Source: Prochlorococcus_E sp000760215
Lineage (GTDB): Bacteria; Cyanobacteriota; Cyanobacteriia; PCC-6307; Cyanobiaceae
Length of the DNA: 64,000 nucleotides
Reading direction: 5' to 3' (one strand)
Assembly: GCF_047303175.1 (NCBI RefSeq)
Contig: NZ_CP138945.1
The translations under genes and the position numbers were made by a program. This document shows, piece by piece, positions 18,418 through 28,731 of this stretch. The notes below the pieces were generated by a model. The model saw only the letters and a list, made by a program, of their open reading frames with translations, made no database searches and was not told where the DNA came from. How positions within the stretch are numbered: position 1 is the first letter of the stretch; every line of letters starts with the position of its first letter.

Positions 18418-19158
18418 ATGGCAAGTCTTGGTGTAAATATTGACCACATTGCAAATGTGCGTCAAGCCCGTCTTACAAATGAACCTGATCCTGTTCAAAT
18501 GGCGTATTTGGCAGAACTAGGTGGTGCCGATGGCATAACAGTTCATTTAAGAGAAGATAGAAGGCATATTCAAGAAAGAGATTTGCAATTGTTAAGGCAA
18601 ACAATCAAAACACGCTTAAATCTTGAAATGGCCGCAACTGAAGAAATGCTTGATATTGCATTACAAATTAAACCTGATATGATCACATTTGTACCAGAAA
18701 GAAGAGAAGAAATAACCACTGAAGGAGGATTGGATGTTCAAAAAAATAAATCAAAAATAAAACCTTTTATAGATAGATCTCAATCAGCAGGAATTCCAGT
18801 AAGCCTTTTTGTGGATCCAACACCTATACAACTTGAAGCATCATCAGATCTTACTGTTCGTTGGGTTGAGCTACATACAGGTTCTTATGCCACATCAACA
18901 TGGAATAATCAGGCAGTTGAATTTTCAAAAGTTAAAGAAAGTGTAAACAAAGCAAGACATTTAGGTTTACGTGTAAATGCTGGCCATGGATTAACTTATC
19001 AAAATATAGAGCCAATTGCTTCTATTAAAGGAATAGAAGAACTGAATATTGGTCACACAATAATTTCAAGAGCATTAGCAATTGGTCTAAAAAAGGCGGT
19101 TAGAGAAATGAAAGATATGATAGTAAATCCACGTAAGGAACCTTTTTTTGCGTCTTAG
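18418..19158 (+). CDS. pdxJ: Pyridoxine 5'-phosphate synthase
   Basis: PdxJ condenses 1-deoxyxylulose-5-phosphate with 3-amino-2-oxopropyl phosphate to make vitamin B6. The 246-residue TIM barrel carries MASLGVNIDHIANVRQAR at the N-terminus, DGITVHLREDRRHIQ near residue 36, VSLFVDP, ELHTGSYA, and VNAGHGLTY and ELNIGHTIISRA near the end. The length is typical. It is the first gene of a run that continues with recC after 27 bp. Confidence 0.96.
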   Translation: MASLGVNIDHIANVRQARLTNEPDPVQMAYLAELGGADGITVHLREDRRHIQERDLQLLRQTIKTRLNLEMAATEEMLDIALQIKPDMITFVPERREEITTEGGLDVQKNKSKIKPFIDRSQSAGIPVSLFVDPTPIQLEASSDLTVRWVELHTGSYATSTWNNQAVEFSKVKESVNKARHLGLRVNAGHGLTYQNIEPIASIKGIEELNIGHTIISRALAIGLKKAVREMKDMIVNPRKEPFFAS

Positions 19159-19185
19159 CAAAGATTTTCATTAAAATTCCAAACC

Positions 19186-22100
19186 TTGTTAACTGTTTAC
19201 AGAAGCAATAGATCCGAATGGTTAGCTGAGTTGCTTGCTGAACAGCTCAGGGTTAATCCTCCAGGGCCTTTAGAGACCGTAGAGGTGATGGTAAACACAT
19301 GGTCTACAAGTAGATGGCTATCTGAAAAAATTGCAACTGTTAATGGAATATGTGCGGAAGTTGATTTTCCTTTCCCTAATACATATTTACGGAAGCTTAT
19401 ACAACTCTACCTAGGGTTAGAATTATCAACTGAAGATCCATGGCAAAAAAATAAGCTTGCATGGTCAATAATCGATGTCCTTCCAGAGCTTCTTAAGAAC
19501 CAAGAGGCAAGTTATCTTTTAAATTGGATCAATACTGATTTTTCAGATTCAGGCATACTTAATAAAAAGCAGTGGAAGTTAGCTAATAAATTAGCAACAA
19601 CATTTAATGATTATATTTTATATAGACCTAGATTGATTTCTGAATGGTGGAATATAGGCGATTTAACTGACAAATCAAAATACAACATAAACAACCCAGA
19701 AATTAGATGGCAGCTAATACTATTTAATTTACTAAGAAACAAGATTAAATCAGAACCATTCAATATACAGGTTAACAAGGCCATAAAAGCTCTTAAGCGT
19801 AAAGATAGCTCTAGGAATAAACTCCCAGTTCAATTGCATGTTTTTGGTATAAGCAGTATGGCGCCTATTCAGATAGAACTTATACAGGCATTTTCTTCTA
19901 TTTTAGACGTTAAAATGTTTATAACAACACCATGCCAGGACCTATGGAAACGTTGTAGGGATAGAAGAGAAACTCTTGGAGATGATTGGGAAGACCCTGT
20001 TGATGGATTTTGGTTATTAAAAGCACCCAGAATTGAAGCAACTCTTGGACGAATGGGAGCAGAGTTTCAGCAATTACTTGAGGGGAGTGGAGAATATCAA
20101 TTAGGTGAATGGAATGAACAAGATTTATTTTCCATGCCTGTAAAAATTGCATTAAACAATTCACGTACACCATCTCTAATAGAGCAATTACAAGAAAGTT
20201 TGTTGGACAGTAATACAACAAATCAATTGAATAGAAATCTTGATGATGATTCGCTCGTGTTCTTGCGTGCTCCTGGAGCAAGAAGGCAAGTACAACTAAT
20301 TCGTGATCAAATAATCCAGTGGTTTGCTGCAGATAACAACTTACAACCCAAAGACATCATAATTATGACTCCTGAAATTGAAAAGATAGCTCCACTAATA
20401 GCTTCTATCTTCAATGATGTCTCAGCAACAGGAGTTAATATTCCTTGGACAATTACTGATCGCACCCAACATCAAAAGCCAGGTCCAGTTCAATTCATCC
20501 TAGAGATTATTGAGATAGCTTCAACTGGACTCACATCAATTAATTTAGAACACCTACTTAGATACAAATTTCTCAAAGATCGATATGGCCTGGATTACGA
20601 AGATATAGAGAAAATGATAGAGAGTTTAAATAGAACAGGCTTTCGAGGGGGAATTGACGAAAATGATCGCAATGGTGATGAAACACATAGCTTAAAATGG
20701 TGTCTAGAAAGATGGTTGCTAGGAATAGTTATTTCTAAAGGGAGTGCTATAGCTAGCCAAGGAATAGCACCCTTTTCAGAGAATCGATCTGTAAATGAAA
20801 TTAGCAACTGGCTAATATTGCTAACAAAAATCAACAAGTACTTACAAAAGATAAGGGTGGCTAAAGATTGTAAAAGCTGGGTTGAATTACTAAAAAGAAT
20901 CCAAATTGATTTCTCTCATCAAGAGACTTCCTTATCATGGGAGCTCGAATTGTTTAATTTACATATTGACGACTGGTTAAAGATTGCAGGCGATAGCTCT
21001 TTAAAACTAGAGCCATCCGTTGTATGGGAAATTCTCAAAGAATATTGCTCTCTTGAAAGCGGGAGGTTTGGTCATAGAAGTGGCAAAATCACAATAAGCG
21101 CGTTAGAGCCCATGAGAGCAATCCCTCATAAAATAATTATCCTTATGGGACTTGAGAATTCAAATTATCCTCACCATGAAGATCATCCTAGCTTCAATTT
21201 ATTGACAAAAGAACGTCTACTTGGAGACCCTAAAAGCAGTGACAAGGATCGCTATGTGCTCCTAGAATCATTAATTTCATGTCGTGAGAAATTATTAATA
21301 GCCTGGAATTATAGAGATGAAAAGACAGGAGAGGAACTTGAAGCGCCTGGACCAATTCATCAATTAATTGAATACATTAGAGGCGAGTTGAATGAAAACA
21401 CAATACCTGGCCTGATAAGAACAGCCCCACCAAACCCTCTGAGCAAAGAGAATTTTGTTTCTAATGATTTTCAACCACCAATTAGCTGTGACATTCGCAA
21501 CTTAAAAGCACGAACATTACTCGATAAAGAATCTAGTCCAAAGGCTTTAGCACTTGGACTGCCAATAAAATGGAGTGAGAATCACACAAACAAAAGCAAA
21601 GGAATTCCAAATCAAACAATTAAAAGCTGGTTAACAGCTCCACAACTAACTTGGCTTAATCAATTTAACTTAAAGCCAAGAAATGAAATGTATACAATAG
21701 ATAGCCTAGAGCCTATTCATCTAGAGGAACTACAAAGATTTAATCTGCTGAAAAAGCAGTTTTTATATGCAAAAGAAATACTAATAAAACAAAAAGATAT
21801 CTCTGCATTCAACGAAAAAATCGATTGGCAAATAAAACTAATGGGACAAGGCATACTCCCGCCAAGAGCAGCCGCAGAAACAGAGTGTGAGATTTTACAA
21901 GCCAGGTGGGAAAGTCTATCGGTTAATATAAAAACAATGGGTCAATTAGAGGAGAAACAATTATCTATTGGAGAAGAGACCATAAAGGTGCTTTATGCAG
22001 GAATAAACTCAATAGTTATTGATATAGGGAAATTAAAGGCCAAAACAATTATGACAGCATGGCTACAACATCTACAAGTTTGTGCTTATAGTGATAATAC

Positions 22101-22497
22101 ATCTAAAACATATATTTTATCTAGAGCTAATACACCAAAGAAGCGAGATCAATATCACTTATCTGCACATTTCGCCAAAATAGATAAACAGGAAGCAAGA
22201 AACTATCTTAAGGACATCTACTCAATTGTAGATCAAGGACTAGAGCAATGTTGGCCTATACCACCAGAAAGTGGTTGGGCCCTATCTAAAGCAAAATATG
22301 AAAATAGAAGCAATGCTAAAGGAATATTCAAAAGAGTCTGGACTGGTGACTTTAAGAGGGTAGGCGAACGAGAAAAAGAAGAAATGCGAATTTCCTTCGG
22401 AGAAGATTGTAATTCAGAAATATTTTTTGGGAATAAAATATTTGAAGATTGCTTAAAGACACTTTATGGTCCTTTATTAAATAGTCTTATTATATAA
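19186..22497 (+). CDS. recC: Exodeoxyribonuclease V gamma subunit
   Basis: RecC is the scaffold subunit of RecBCD and, in E. coli, the Chi-reading subunit; the complex resects double-strand breaks. The 1103-residue protein starts with LTVYRSNRSEWLAELLA, which matches the conserved RecC N-terminus. Internal markers include VNTWSTSRWLSEKIA, LHVFGISSMAP and FLRAPGARRQVQ. The start is TTG at 19186; no ATG or GTG lies close enough to keep the N-terminal motif. The length matches E. coli RecC (about 1120). The gene order recC, membrane gene, recB, recD fixes the assignment. Confidence 0.93.
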   Translation: MLTVYRSNRSEWLAELLAEQLRVNPPGPLETVEVMVNTWSTSRWLSEKIATVNGICAEVDFPFPNTYLRKLIQLYLGLELSTEDPWQKNKLAWSIIDVLPELLKNQEASYLLNWINTDFSDSGILNKKQWKLANKLATTFNDYILYRPRLISEWWNIGDLTDKSKYNINNPEIRWQLILFNLLRNKIKSEPFNIQVNKAIKALKRKDSSRNKLPVQLHVFGISSMAPIQIELIQAFSSILDVKMFITTPCQDLWKRCRDRRETLGDDWEDPVDGFWLLKAPRIEATLGRMGAEFQQLLEGSGEYQLGEWNEQDLFSMPVKIALNNSRTPSLIEQLQESLLDSNTTNQLNRNLDDDSLVFLRAPGARRQVQLIRDQIIQWFAADNNLQPKDIIIMTPEIEKIAPLIASIFNDVSATGVNIPWTITDRTQHQKPGPVQFILEIIEIASTGLTSINLEHLLRYKFLKDRYGLDYEDIEKMIESLNRTGFRGGIDENDRNGDETHSLKWCLERWLLGIVISKGSAIASQGIAPFSENRSVNEISNWLILLTKINKYLQKIRVAKDCKSWVELLKRIQIDFSHQETSLSWELELFNLHIDDWLKIAGDSSLKLEPSVVWEILKEYCSLESGRFGHRSGKITISALEPMRAIPHKIIILMGLENSNYPHHEDHPSFNLLTKERLLGDPKSSDKDRYVLLESLISCREKLLIAWNYRDEKTGEELEAPGPIHQLIEYIRGELNENTIPGLIRTAPPNPLSKENFVSNDFQPPISCDIRNLKARTLLDKESSPKALALGLPIKWSENHTNKSKGIPNQTIKSWLTAPQLTWLNQFNLKPRNEMYTIDSLEPIHLEELQRFNLLKKQFLYAKEILIKQKDISAFNEKIDWQIKLMGQGILPPRAAAETECEILQARWESLSVNIKTMGQLEEKQLSIGEETIKVLYAGINSIVIDIGKLKAKTIMTAWLQHLQVCAYSDNTSKTYILSRANTPKKRDQYHLSAHFAKIDKQEARNYLKDIYSIVDQGLEQCWPIPPESGWALSKAKYENRSNAKGIFKRVWTGDFKRVGEREKEEMRISFGEDCNSEIFFGNKIFEDCLKTLYGPLLNSLII

Positions 22498-22507
22498 AAT
22501 ACACCTT

Positions 22508-23059
22508 ATGAATTCATCCAAGAAGTCACTTCTCAAAAGCTCTTCTAAGTTTAACTTAGTAAAATCATATCTAGGCAATAACAAATTTATAAAAAGCAGC
22601 CCCGGTGCATACTTGATATTCATTCAAATACTTGTTATATCAGCCCATTTAATTCCAAAATGGCCCTCATTAGAAAATTGGCCATTCATTTTAAAGTTAT
22701 TGGCAATTATTATATTGATTAAAGGTATTTATCAAGTAATATATGCAATACTAGATCTAGGCAAATGCTTTAGTATAAGTCCATATCCTAATAAAAATTC
22801 TATTTTAGTAACCTATGGAGGTTATCATAAGTGTAGACATCCTATTTACAATGGTATTTGCCTGATATCATGTAGTATTTTTATATTTAATGGAAGTATT
22901 ATACATTTATTTTTATTCTCTTTGTTAAGCATTATCCTCATAAAGAAAGCAAGATTAGAAGAAGTTAGGTTGAAGTTAATCCATGATCAATACACAAGCT
23001 ATATGAAGGATACACCAGCAATATTTAACCGAATAAAATACTTTGATTGGAGAGATTGA
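22508..23059 (+). CDS. Isoprenylcysteine methyltransferase-like membrane protein
   Basis: This 183-residue protein has four to five hydrophobic segments (about residues 32-47, 60-80, 112-130, 132-148). The motif YGGYHKCRHPIYNG near residue 98 is the RHPxY signature of the ICMT/PEMT superfamily of small membrane methyltransferases, which bind S-adenosylmethionine. The substrate is unknown; lipids, isoprenoids or thiols are all possible. It sits 10 bp after recC and 38 bp before recB, inside the recBCD run, with no obvious functional link to repair. Confidence 0.7.
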   Translation: MNSSKKSLLKSSSKFNLVKSYLGNNKFIKSSPGAYLIFIQILVISAHLIPKWPSLENWPFILKLLAIIILIKGIYQVIYAILDLGKCFSISPYPNKNSILVTYGGYHKCRHPIYNGICLISCSIFIFNGSIIHLFLFSLLSIILIKKARLEEVRLKLIHDQYTSYMKDTPAIFNRIKYFDWRD

Positions 23060-23097
23060 AAGATGGATAAACATACTAACTATAACTTTAAGGAATA

Positions 23098-26000
23098 ATG
23101 AATACTAAGAAATTTACATTTAAGCCAAATCATTACCCACTCGAACCAGGTATGCGTCTATTGGAAGCAAGTGCTGGTACAGGGAAGACATTCTCTTTGT
23201 CACATCTTGTCTTGCGTCTACTTACTGAAAAAGAATACTCAATGGAAGAGATTCTTGTTATTAGTTTTACAAAAGCAACAGCTTCTGAAATTCAAGCCAA
23301 GATATCTAGTCGATTACTTTTAGCACTAAAAGGACTCGAAAACATAAAAACCAATTCAAAAGTCGGTACACTTGATCAAGTCTTAATTGAATGGTTAGAA
23401 TTAAACGCAAAAAAGAAGTCAACCAGATTGCGTTTGGCTGGCCAAATATTAAAAGCACTAGAAAGTATTGATCATGCAGATATAACAACCATTCATGGAT
23501 TTTGCCGTCGAACTCTTCGGAGAGAATCCATTGCAATCGGATGTGATATAGACCCTGAGCAAATTTCAGAAGAAGATAATGAAAGATTAATGCATGAAAT
23601 AATACATGAATACTGGAAAGAGCATATTTTAGGAATTAATCCATTACATTATAAAGGGCTACAAATGGCTGGCTTATCATTAGACAACCTATTTAGTAGC
23701 TTATCAAAAATTGATAATGATCCTAGTGTAGACTTTATAGTAGACGATCCGAAGATTAATAGCTCAACCGAACTATCTGATCAATTTGAAGGTTGGTTTA
23801 AAGAATGTTGGGAAAAATTCATTTTTCATTGGAATAAAGGAGGAGTTGATTTAGAAAAATACATTAGAAATCAATCATTGATCTGGAAAGAAATGGGTGT
23901 AGCAAACATAAAGCCCTTCTCTCCTAAACCTAGAAGAGATAGAGTATTAGAAATTACAGACTGGATTCTTAAATACACTATTTTTAAAAACAATCAAGAA
24001 ACTAAGTTAACTCCAAGCTATTATGTTGTTCGGAGCAATCTATTACTTAAAGATTACTTTCACCCTGGTAAAATATCAGAAATTGAAGCCCGTAACGACC
24101 TTAAACAATCAATATCGCCATACTCTACTTTGCAATGTGCCATAGCTGAACTATGGGATAAGCCAGCGGAAATGACATGGAAACATGCATTAAGCTGGTG
24201 TAATCACAAACTAAAAGAAAGAAGGAGCAATTCCGGTATTATAAGTTATAGTGATCAACTAAAAGCTTTAGATCCGGGGGCAAATCAATTAAATGATATA
24301 ACTAAAAATCAAATAACAAAGAAATTACAAGAAAGATATAAAGTAATCCTTATTGATGAGTTTCAAGATACAGATCCAGTTCAGTGGCGAATAATCAGTG
24401 AGGCCTTTAGTAAAAGCAATAATCATGTCCTCATTCTAGTAGGCGATCCAAAACAATCGATCTATAGATTTAGAGGTAGCGATCTTTCTACCTACTTAAA
24501 TGCTAGAAAGAATGTAGATCGTATTGATTCATTATTGACAAACTACAGAGCAATCCCTGAGCTTGTAAGTGGTCTTAATACTCTAATGAAATGTGGCCTA
24601 AAGAATTCAAGTCTAGAAGTACCAACTTTATCATCCGCGACCAAGGCGAAAGAACATACCGCAACTCCTATTGAGATTCTTAACTTTGACGTTACGTCAT
24701 CCACTACTAATAACTCAGGAGAAGAATTGCCATCGAAATCACTGGTAGAAGAATCTATCCCATCGATTGTAACTACTACTATTCTAAGACTTTTAAAGAA
24801 CGAGGCATTGACAACTAATCTAGACGATATATGTGTTCTTGTTAATCGACATGATCAAGCGGAAAAGATACGCGATAATTTAGCAAAAGCAAATCTTCCA
24901 AGTAGACTAATAAATCAGGGTGATGTGCTAGAAAGCTTAGCCTCAGAATGTTTACAGATTTTTTTGGATTGCCTAGCATACCCTACTAAAATAGCTAATA
25001 TAAAAAGATTAGCTGCCTCACCATTATTACAATGGGGACTGACTAAAATTCAATCATCAGATGAGAATGGTGATATTGATCAACTAGTAATTAAATGCAA
25101 GGACTGGGCACAGGGATTGCAAACAAAAGGTCTTCCTAATTGCTTGTCAGAACTTTTAGAAGGGGAGAATATAGCTAATTTATCTGAAAGGGGGAGACTG
25201 CTAGGGGATCTTCAACAATGTGCCGAGATTGTCCAAGAACAGATCCATATTGAAGGCTTAGATGCTCACCTAACTGCAAGGTGGCTAAGGCAACAATGCA
25301 ATCGAGATCTAAAACATATACCAGAACTACGTCGACCTAATAGCGACATAGCAGAATCGGCTATAACAATAATCACCGTACATAGGAGTAAAGGACTTCA
25401 ATACAAAACTGTAATCTGTCCATACCTATGGCAGGCTCCTCCTATTCCTAAAGGACCAATATGGCGTATCAAAGGTTCAGAAACCTGGTATTTCTCTCTT
25501 AACACAGATGGGGATAAGATGAAAACCATTTTAGAGAACTCAATCAATGAGTCAATAGAAGAATCTGAAAGGATTGCATATGTAGCCCTTACTCGTGCTC
25601 AAAATAAATTAATCGTAATCTGGAGCATGGCAACAAATCAAGCAAAGAATCCATTAAGATATCTATTCTTCGGAAAGGAAGAAGAAAATTACAACCAAAA
25701 AGAGCTTTCGATTAAAACCATGCAAAAATGGATAAAAGATCAAGATAAAAATATTACTATCAAGAACATAGAAATAAATAAAACTAATGATTTTTGGTCC
25801 TCAACCAACAGCTCTGAACAATTAAGTATTGGTCCAACTCCAGAAAGAGCATTAGATCAAAGCTGGGGAAGGTATAGTTACTCAAAATGGATTTCGTCTG
25901 CTACAGACAAATATGCTTATCCTCAAAGCCCTAGGATATCAGAAGAGGGTAAAGACACAGAGCAAATTGAACTCAGAGCAAAAGATGTAGACAGTAATCA

Positions 26001-26865
26001 ATTCGTCTCACAGTTAGTAGATGTTAAATATTCACAGAGTCCACTGGCAGAGTTTCCACGTGGTCCAGTAGCAGGCGACTGCCTCCATAGAATACTTGAA
26101 AAATTAGATTTCTCGCTTCCTATAACAGATCCTAAAACAGCGAGCTTGATTGAGGATGAACTGCGCAAGAGTTCAATAAGCATTGATATGAAAAGCAATG
26201 TAAAGGATGCATTAAAGAGAGTCTTAAGTGTGCCTCTTGGAGGAGCCCTAGGTAATCTTCAATTAAAGCAACTTAATAGCAATAGATGTATTAGCGAGCT
26301 GAAGTTTGATCTCTCTCTATCGATTAATGATAATGCCATCAAGTCAATTGACATATATAAGGCATTTAGAAAGAATCCTGACTCCAAATTTGGGAAAATT
26401 TATCCTAAAAAGCTTATTGACTTAAATATATCAAGCAAGGGTTTCTTCACAGGTTCAATAGATCTAATTTTTTACGATAAGGATAACTTTAAAGAAGCTC
26501 GTTGGTGGTTAATTGACTGGAAGAGCAACTGGATAGGTAATGATATGGAAGATAGTAAATCAATAAATTGCAGTCCTGATAACTATAGTCAAAAAAATAT
26601 GTATAAACAAATGATTGAGCATCATTATCCTCTTCAGGCACACCTATACTTAGTAGCATTACACAGATATCTTAATTGGAGGTTAGTTGATTACAATCCC
26701 TCCAAACATTTAGGTGGATATGTCTATATCTTCCTAAGAGGAATACCGAAGACTAAAGAAATCTCAAGTTATAATTTAAAGAGCAAGGTTCCAGGTATAT
26801 TTCTGGAAGAGGCACCTATCGAAAGAATATTGGCATTAGATAAATTAATGGATGGTACAAAATAA
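23098..26865 (+). CDS. recB: Exodeoxyribonuclease V beta subunit (helicase-nuclease)
   Basis: RecB is the 3'-5' helicase and sole nuclease of RecBCD. The 1255-residue protein has the UvrD-type Walker A in EASAGTGKTFS (residues 23-33), ISFTKATASEI, IDEFQDTDPVQW near 418, GDPKQSIYRFRGSD near 451, and the helicase motif ITIITVHRSKGLQYK near 755. The C-terminal nuclease carries GSIDLIFYD followed by LIDWKSNW near 1140, matching the metal-binding Asp-X-Lys of active RecB. Both activities therefore look intact. recD overlaps its stop by one base. Confidence 0.96.
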   Translation: MNTKKFTFKPNHYPLEPGMRLLEASAGTGKTFSLSHLVLRLLTEKEYSMEEILVISFTKATASEIQAKISSRLLLALKGLENIKTNSKVGTLDQVLIEWLELNAKKKSTRLRLAGQILKALESIDHADITTIHGFCRRTLRRESIAIGCDIDPEQISEEDNERLMHEIIHEYWKEHILGINPLHYKGLQMAGLSLDNLFSSLSKIDNDPSVDFIVDDPKINSSTELSDQFEGWFKECWEKFIFHWNKGGVDLEKYIRNQSLIWKEMGVANIKPFSPKPRRDRVLEITDWILKYTIFKNNQETKLTPSYYVVRSNLLLKDYFHPGKISEIEARNDLKQSISPYSTLQCAIAELWDKPAEMTWKHALSWCNHKLKERRSNSGIISYSDQLKALDPGANQLNDITKNQITKKLQERYKVILIDEFQDTDPVQWRIISEAFSKSNNHVLILVGDPKQSIYRFRGSDLSTYLNARKNVDRIDSLLTNYRAIPELVSGLNTLMKCGLKNSSLEVPTLSSATKAKEHTATPIEILNFDVTSSTTNNSGEELPSKSLVEESIPSIVTTTILRLLKNEALTTNLDDICVLVNRHDQAEKIRDNLAKANLPSRLINQGDVLESLASECLQIFLDCLAYPTKIANIKRLAASPLLQWGLTKIQSSDENGDIDQLVIKCKDWAQGLQTKGLPNCLSELLEGENIANLSERGRLLGDLQQCAEIVQEQIHIEGLDAHLTARWLRQQCNRDLKHIPELRRPNSDIAESAITIITVHRSKGLQYKTVICPYLWQAPPIPKGPIWRIKGSETWYFSLNTDGDKMKTILENSINESIEESERIAYVALTRAQNKLIVIWSMATNQAKNPLRYLFFGKEEENYNQKELSIKTMQKWIKDQDKNITIKNIEINKTNDFWSSTNSSEQLSIGPTPERALDQSWGRYSYSKWISSATDKYAYPQSPRISEEGKDTEQIELRAKDVDSNQFVSQLVDVKYSQSPLAEFPRGPVAGDCLHRILEKLDFSLPITDPKTASLIEDELRKSSISIDMKSNVKDALKRVLSVPLGGALGNLQLKQLNSNRCISELKFDLSLSINDNAIKSIDIYKAFRKNPDSKFGKIYPKKLIDLNISSKGFFTGSIDLIFYDKDNFKEARWWLIDWKSNWIGNDMEDSKSINCSPDNYSQKNMYKQMIEHHYPLQAHLYLVALHRYLNWRLVDYNPSKHLGGYVYIFLRGIPKTKEISSYNLKSKVPGIFLEEAPIERILALDKLMDGTK

Positions 26866-28631
26866 TGATCAATACTGAGTTAAGCAGTTCACAAGAAAAT
26901 TTAACTAATATGATAAGTGAAGTTCTGAAATCCAGAATTCCACCTAAGAATCCCTCTGAATATAAATATTTACAAGATTTTATCAGATTATTGATGGAAG
27001 CACTTGATAGAGGGGAGCTATCTATAGCAGTAAATGAACAGACAATTTGTAGAGAACTAAACACTAAGGGGGGGGCAGCTAAACACCTCAAGGCATTACA
27101 AAATAGCGGTTGGATTGAAGGAGATAATTCTCCAATGGTATTCCATGACAATCGACTAAGCTGGAGACGTTGGCATGAAGAAATGCATAGTGTTATAGAC
27201 AATCTAAAATCCAGATCACATAAAACACCTTTTTATAGTTTAAATAACAAACAAACAATCATTTCTGAGGATTATTCAACGCTAAATTCCGAACAAATCT
27301 CTGCTGTAAAAGCTATAGCTAATAATAATTTGATTCTCCTTAGTGGCGGTCCAGGGACAGGGAAAACTAGCACCATTATTCAAATGTTGATTAAGGCACT
27401 ATTAATCAAGTGCGATTTAAAGATTGGTTTAGCTGCTCCTACAGGGAAAGCAACTAGACGATTAGAAGAAGCCATACAAAAAGCTGGCCTTAGTTTAAAA
27501 AGCAATCTCAAAATCAATTTGTCAAGAATACCATGCTTAACTCTTCACCGATGGCTTCAGGCTATTGAGAGTGGGTTCTTGAAATGCAAAACAAATCCAT
27601 TGCAATTAGATATTTTAATTGTAGATGAAATGTCTATGGTAGATCTTTCATTAATGCATGGCTTGCTAAATGCGCTGCCAGAAGAAAGTCAGTTAATTTT
27701 AGTTGGAGATCCAGACCAATTACCACCTATAGGGGAAGGCGCAGTATGGCATACATTACATGAAAAGGATACTTTAAACAGATTTAATCATTGCTCAATC
27801 CATCTAACAAAGCTTTACCGAAACAAAGGTGTACTAGCTGATTTAGCAATTAGTGCAAGAGGGAATGAATTATCTACTTTTTTAAATAATCTCATAAACC
27901 TACCACCTTCAACGAAGCTAAAAGTCATCTCATCAACGAAAGAGAGTATCCCTCTACATATAATCACTACAATACGTCAGCATCAAAATCAATTAAGTGA
28001 ATTAACTAAAGAATTAGATTCAATTGATACATCGAACACTCAAGTCCCTGTTACTTCAACAAGCTATAAATATGCAGAAGATCTACTTGGCTATCTAGAA
28101 AAGTTAATTGTTTTGTCTCCTAAGCGATATGGATTATGGAGTGTTGATCATATCCACAAAACACTATTAGGAAACAGATTGGGTGAGGGAGTGCTTAGTT
28201 GGCCTGAGGGGACGCCAGTAATATGCACTCGAAATCAGTATGATCTTAACCTAGCAAATGGAGACATTGGTGTGATTATTGGTACTAATGAGAAGAAACG
28301 TCTTTTGTTTAGAGTTAATACTAATGAAGGGAAAAACAACTTAAAATTGATTCATCCATTAAGGGTAACAAAGATAGATCCAGCTTTAGCCATAACAATA
28401 CATAAATCTCAAGGGAGTGAAGCCAACCATGTTATCTGCCTATGGCCAAATACAATAAACACCAAAAACGTCCATAAAAGCGAATTTATGATCAATGAAG
28501 ATTACGAAAGAAAATTAATTTATACAGCCATCACAAGAGCAAAAGCTAGATTAGATATTGCTATATGCCATGAAGATACAGAAGATAATAAGAATGAAGT
28601 GGATTCTAGGACTGACAAAATGATAGATTAA
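26865..28631 (+). CDS. recD: Exodeoxyribonuclease V alpha subunit (5'-3' helicase)
   Basis: RecD is the fast 5'-3' motor of RecBCD. The 588-residue protein has an N-terminal helical region, Walker A SGGPGTGKTSTI near residue 159, VDEMSMVDLSL, VGDPDQLPPIGEGAVW, and the C-terminal superfamily-1B motif AITIHKSQGSEANHV and YTAITRAKARL. Its ATG overlaps the recB stop (TAATG), so translation is coupled. Length and motif set match RecD of complete RecBCD enzymes rather than the longer RecD2. Confidence 0.95.
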   Translation: MINTELSSSQENLTNMISEVLKSRIPPKNPSEYKYLQDFIRLLMEALDRGELSIAVNEQTICRELNTKGGAAKHLKALQNSGWIEGDNSPMVFHDNRLSWRRWHEEMHSVIDNLKSRSHKTPFYSLNNKQTIISEDYSTLNSEQISAVKAIANNNLILLSGGPGTGKTSTIIQMLIKALLIKCDLKIGLAAPTGKATRRLEEAIQKAGLSLKSNLKINLSRIPCLTLHRWLQAIESGFLKCKTNPLQLDILIVDEMSMVDLSLMHGLLNALPEESQLILVGDPDQLPPIGEGAVWHTLHEKDTLNRFNHCSIHLTKLYRNKGVLADLAISARGNELSTFLNNLINLPPSTKLKVISSTKESIPLHIITTIRQHQNQLSELTKELDSIDTSNTQVPVTSTSYKYAEDLLGYLEKLIVLSPKRYGLWSVDHIHKTLLGNRLGEGVLSWPEGTPVICTRNQYDLNLANGDIGVIIGTNEKKRLLFRVNTNEGKNNLKLIHPLRVTKIDPALAITIHKSQGSEANHVICLWPNTINTKNVHKSEFMINEDYERKLIYTAITRAKARLDIAICHEDTEDNKNEVDSRTDKMID

Positions 28632-28680
28632 AATGATCCCTTTAATAAGGTGAGTCAACAAAGTGCGGTTAATGCCGATT

Positions 28681-28731
28681 GGAGGTTGTCTGCCTGATTT
28701 TCAAGGGATATCAGGTGTGCAACTTATTTAA
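28681..28731 (+). promoter_or_regulatory. Structured leader / hairpin-presented Shine-Dalgarno of the DEAD-box gene
   Basis: GGAGG at 28681 begins a sequence that folds into a hairpin. GTTG (28685-28688) pairs with CAAC (28720-28723) and CCTGAT (28693-28698) with ATCAGG (28710-28715). G-U pairs flank a small internal loop, and the apex has 11 nt. Only TTATTTAA (8 nt) separates the hairpin from the ATG at 28732. No other SD-like sequence lies near that ATG. If the hairpin is looped out, GGAG stands at ideal spacing. If the stem extends by two pairs, the SD is instead partly masked. Confidence 0.5.
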
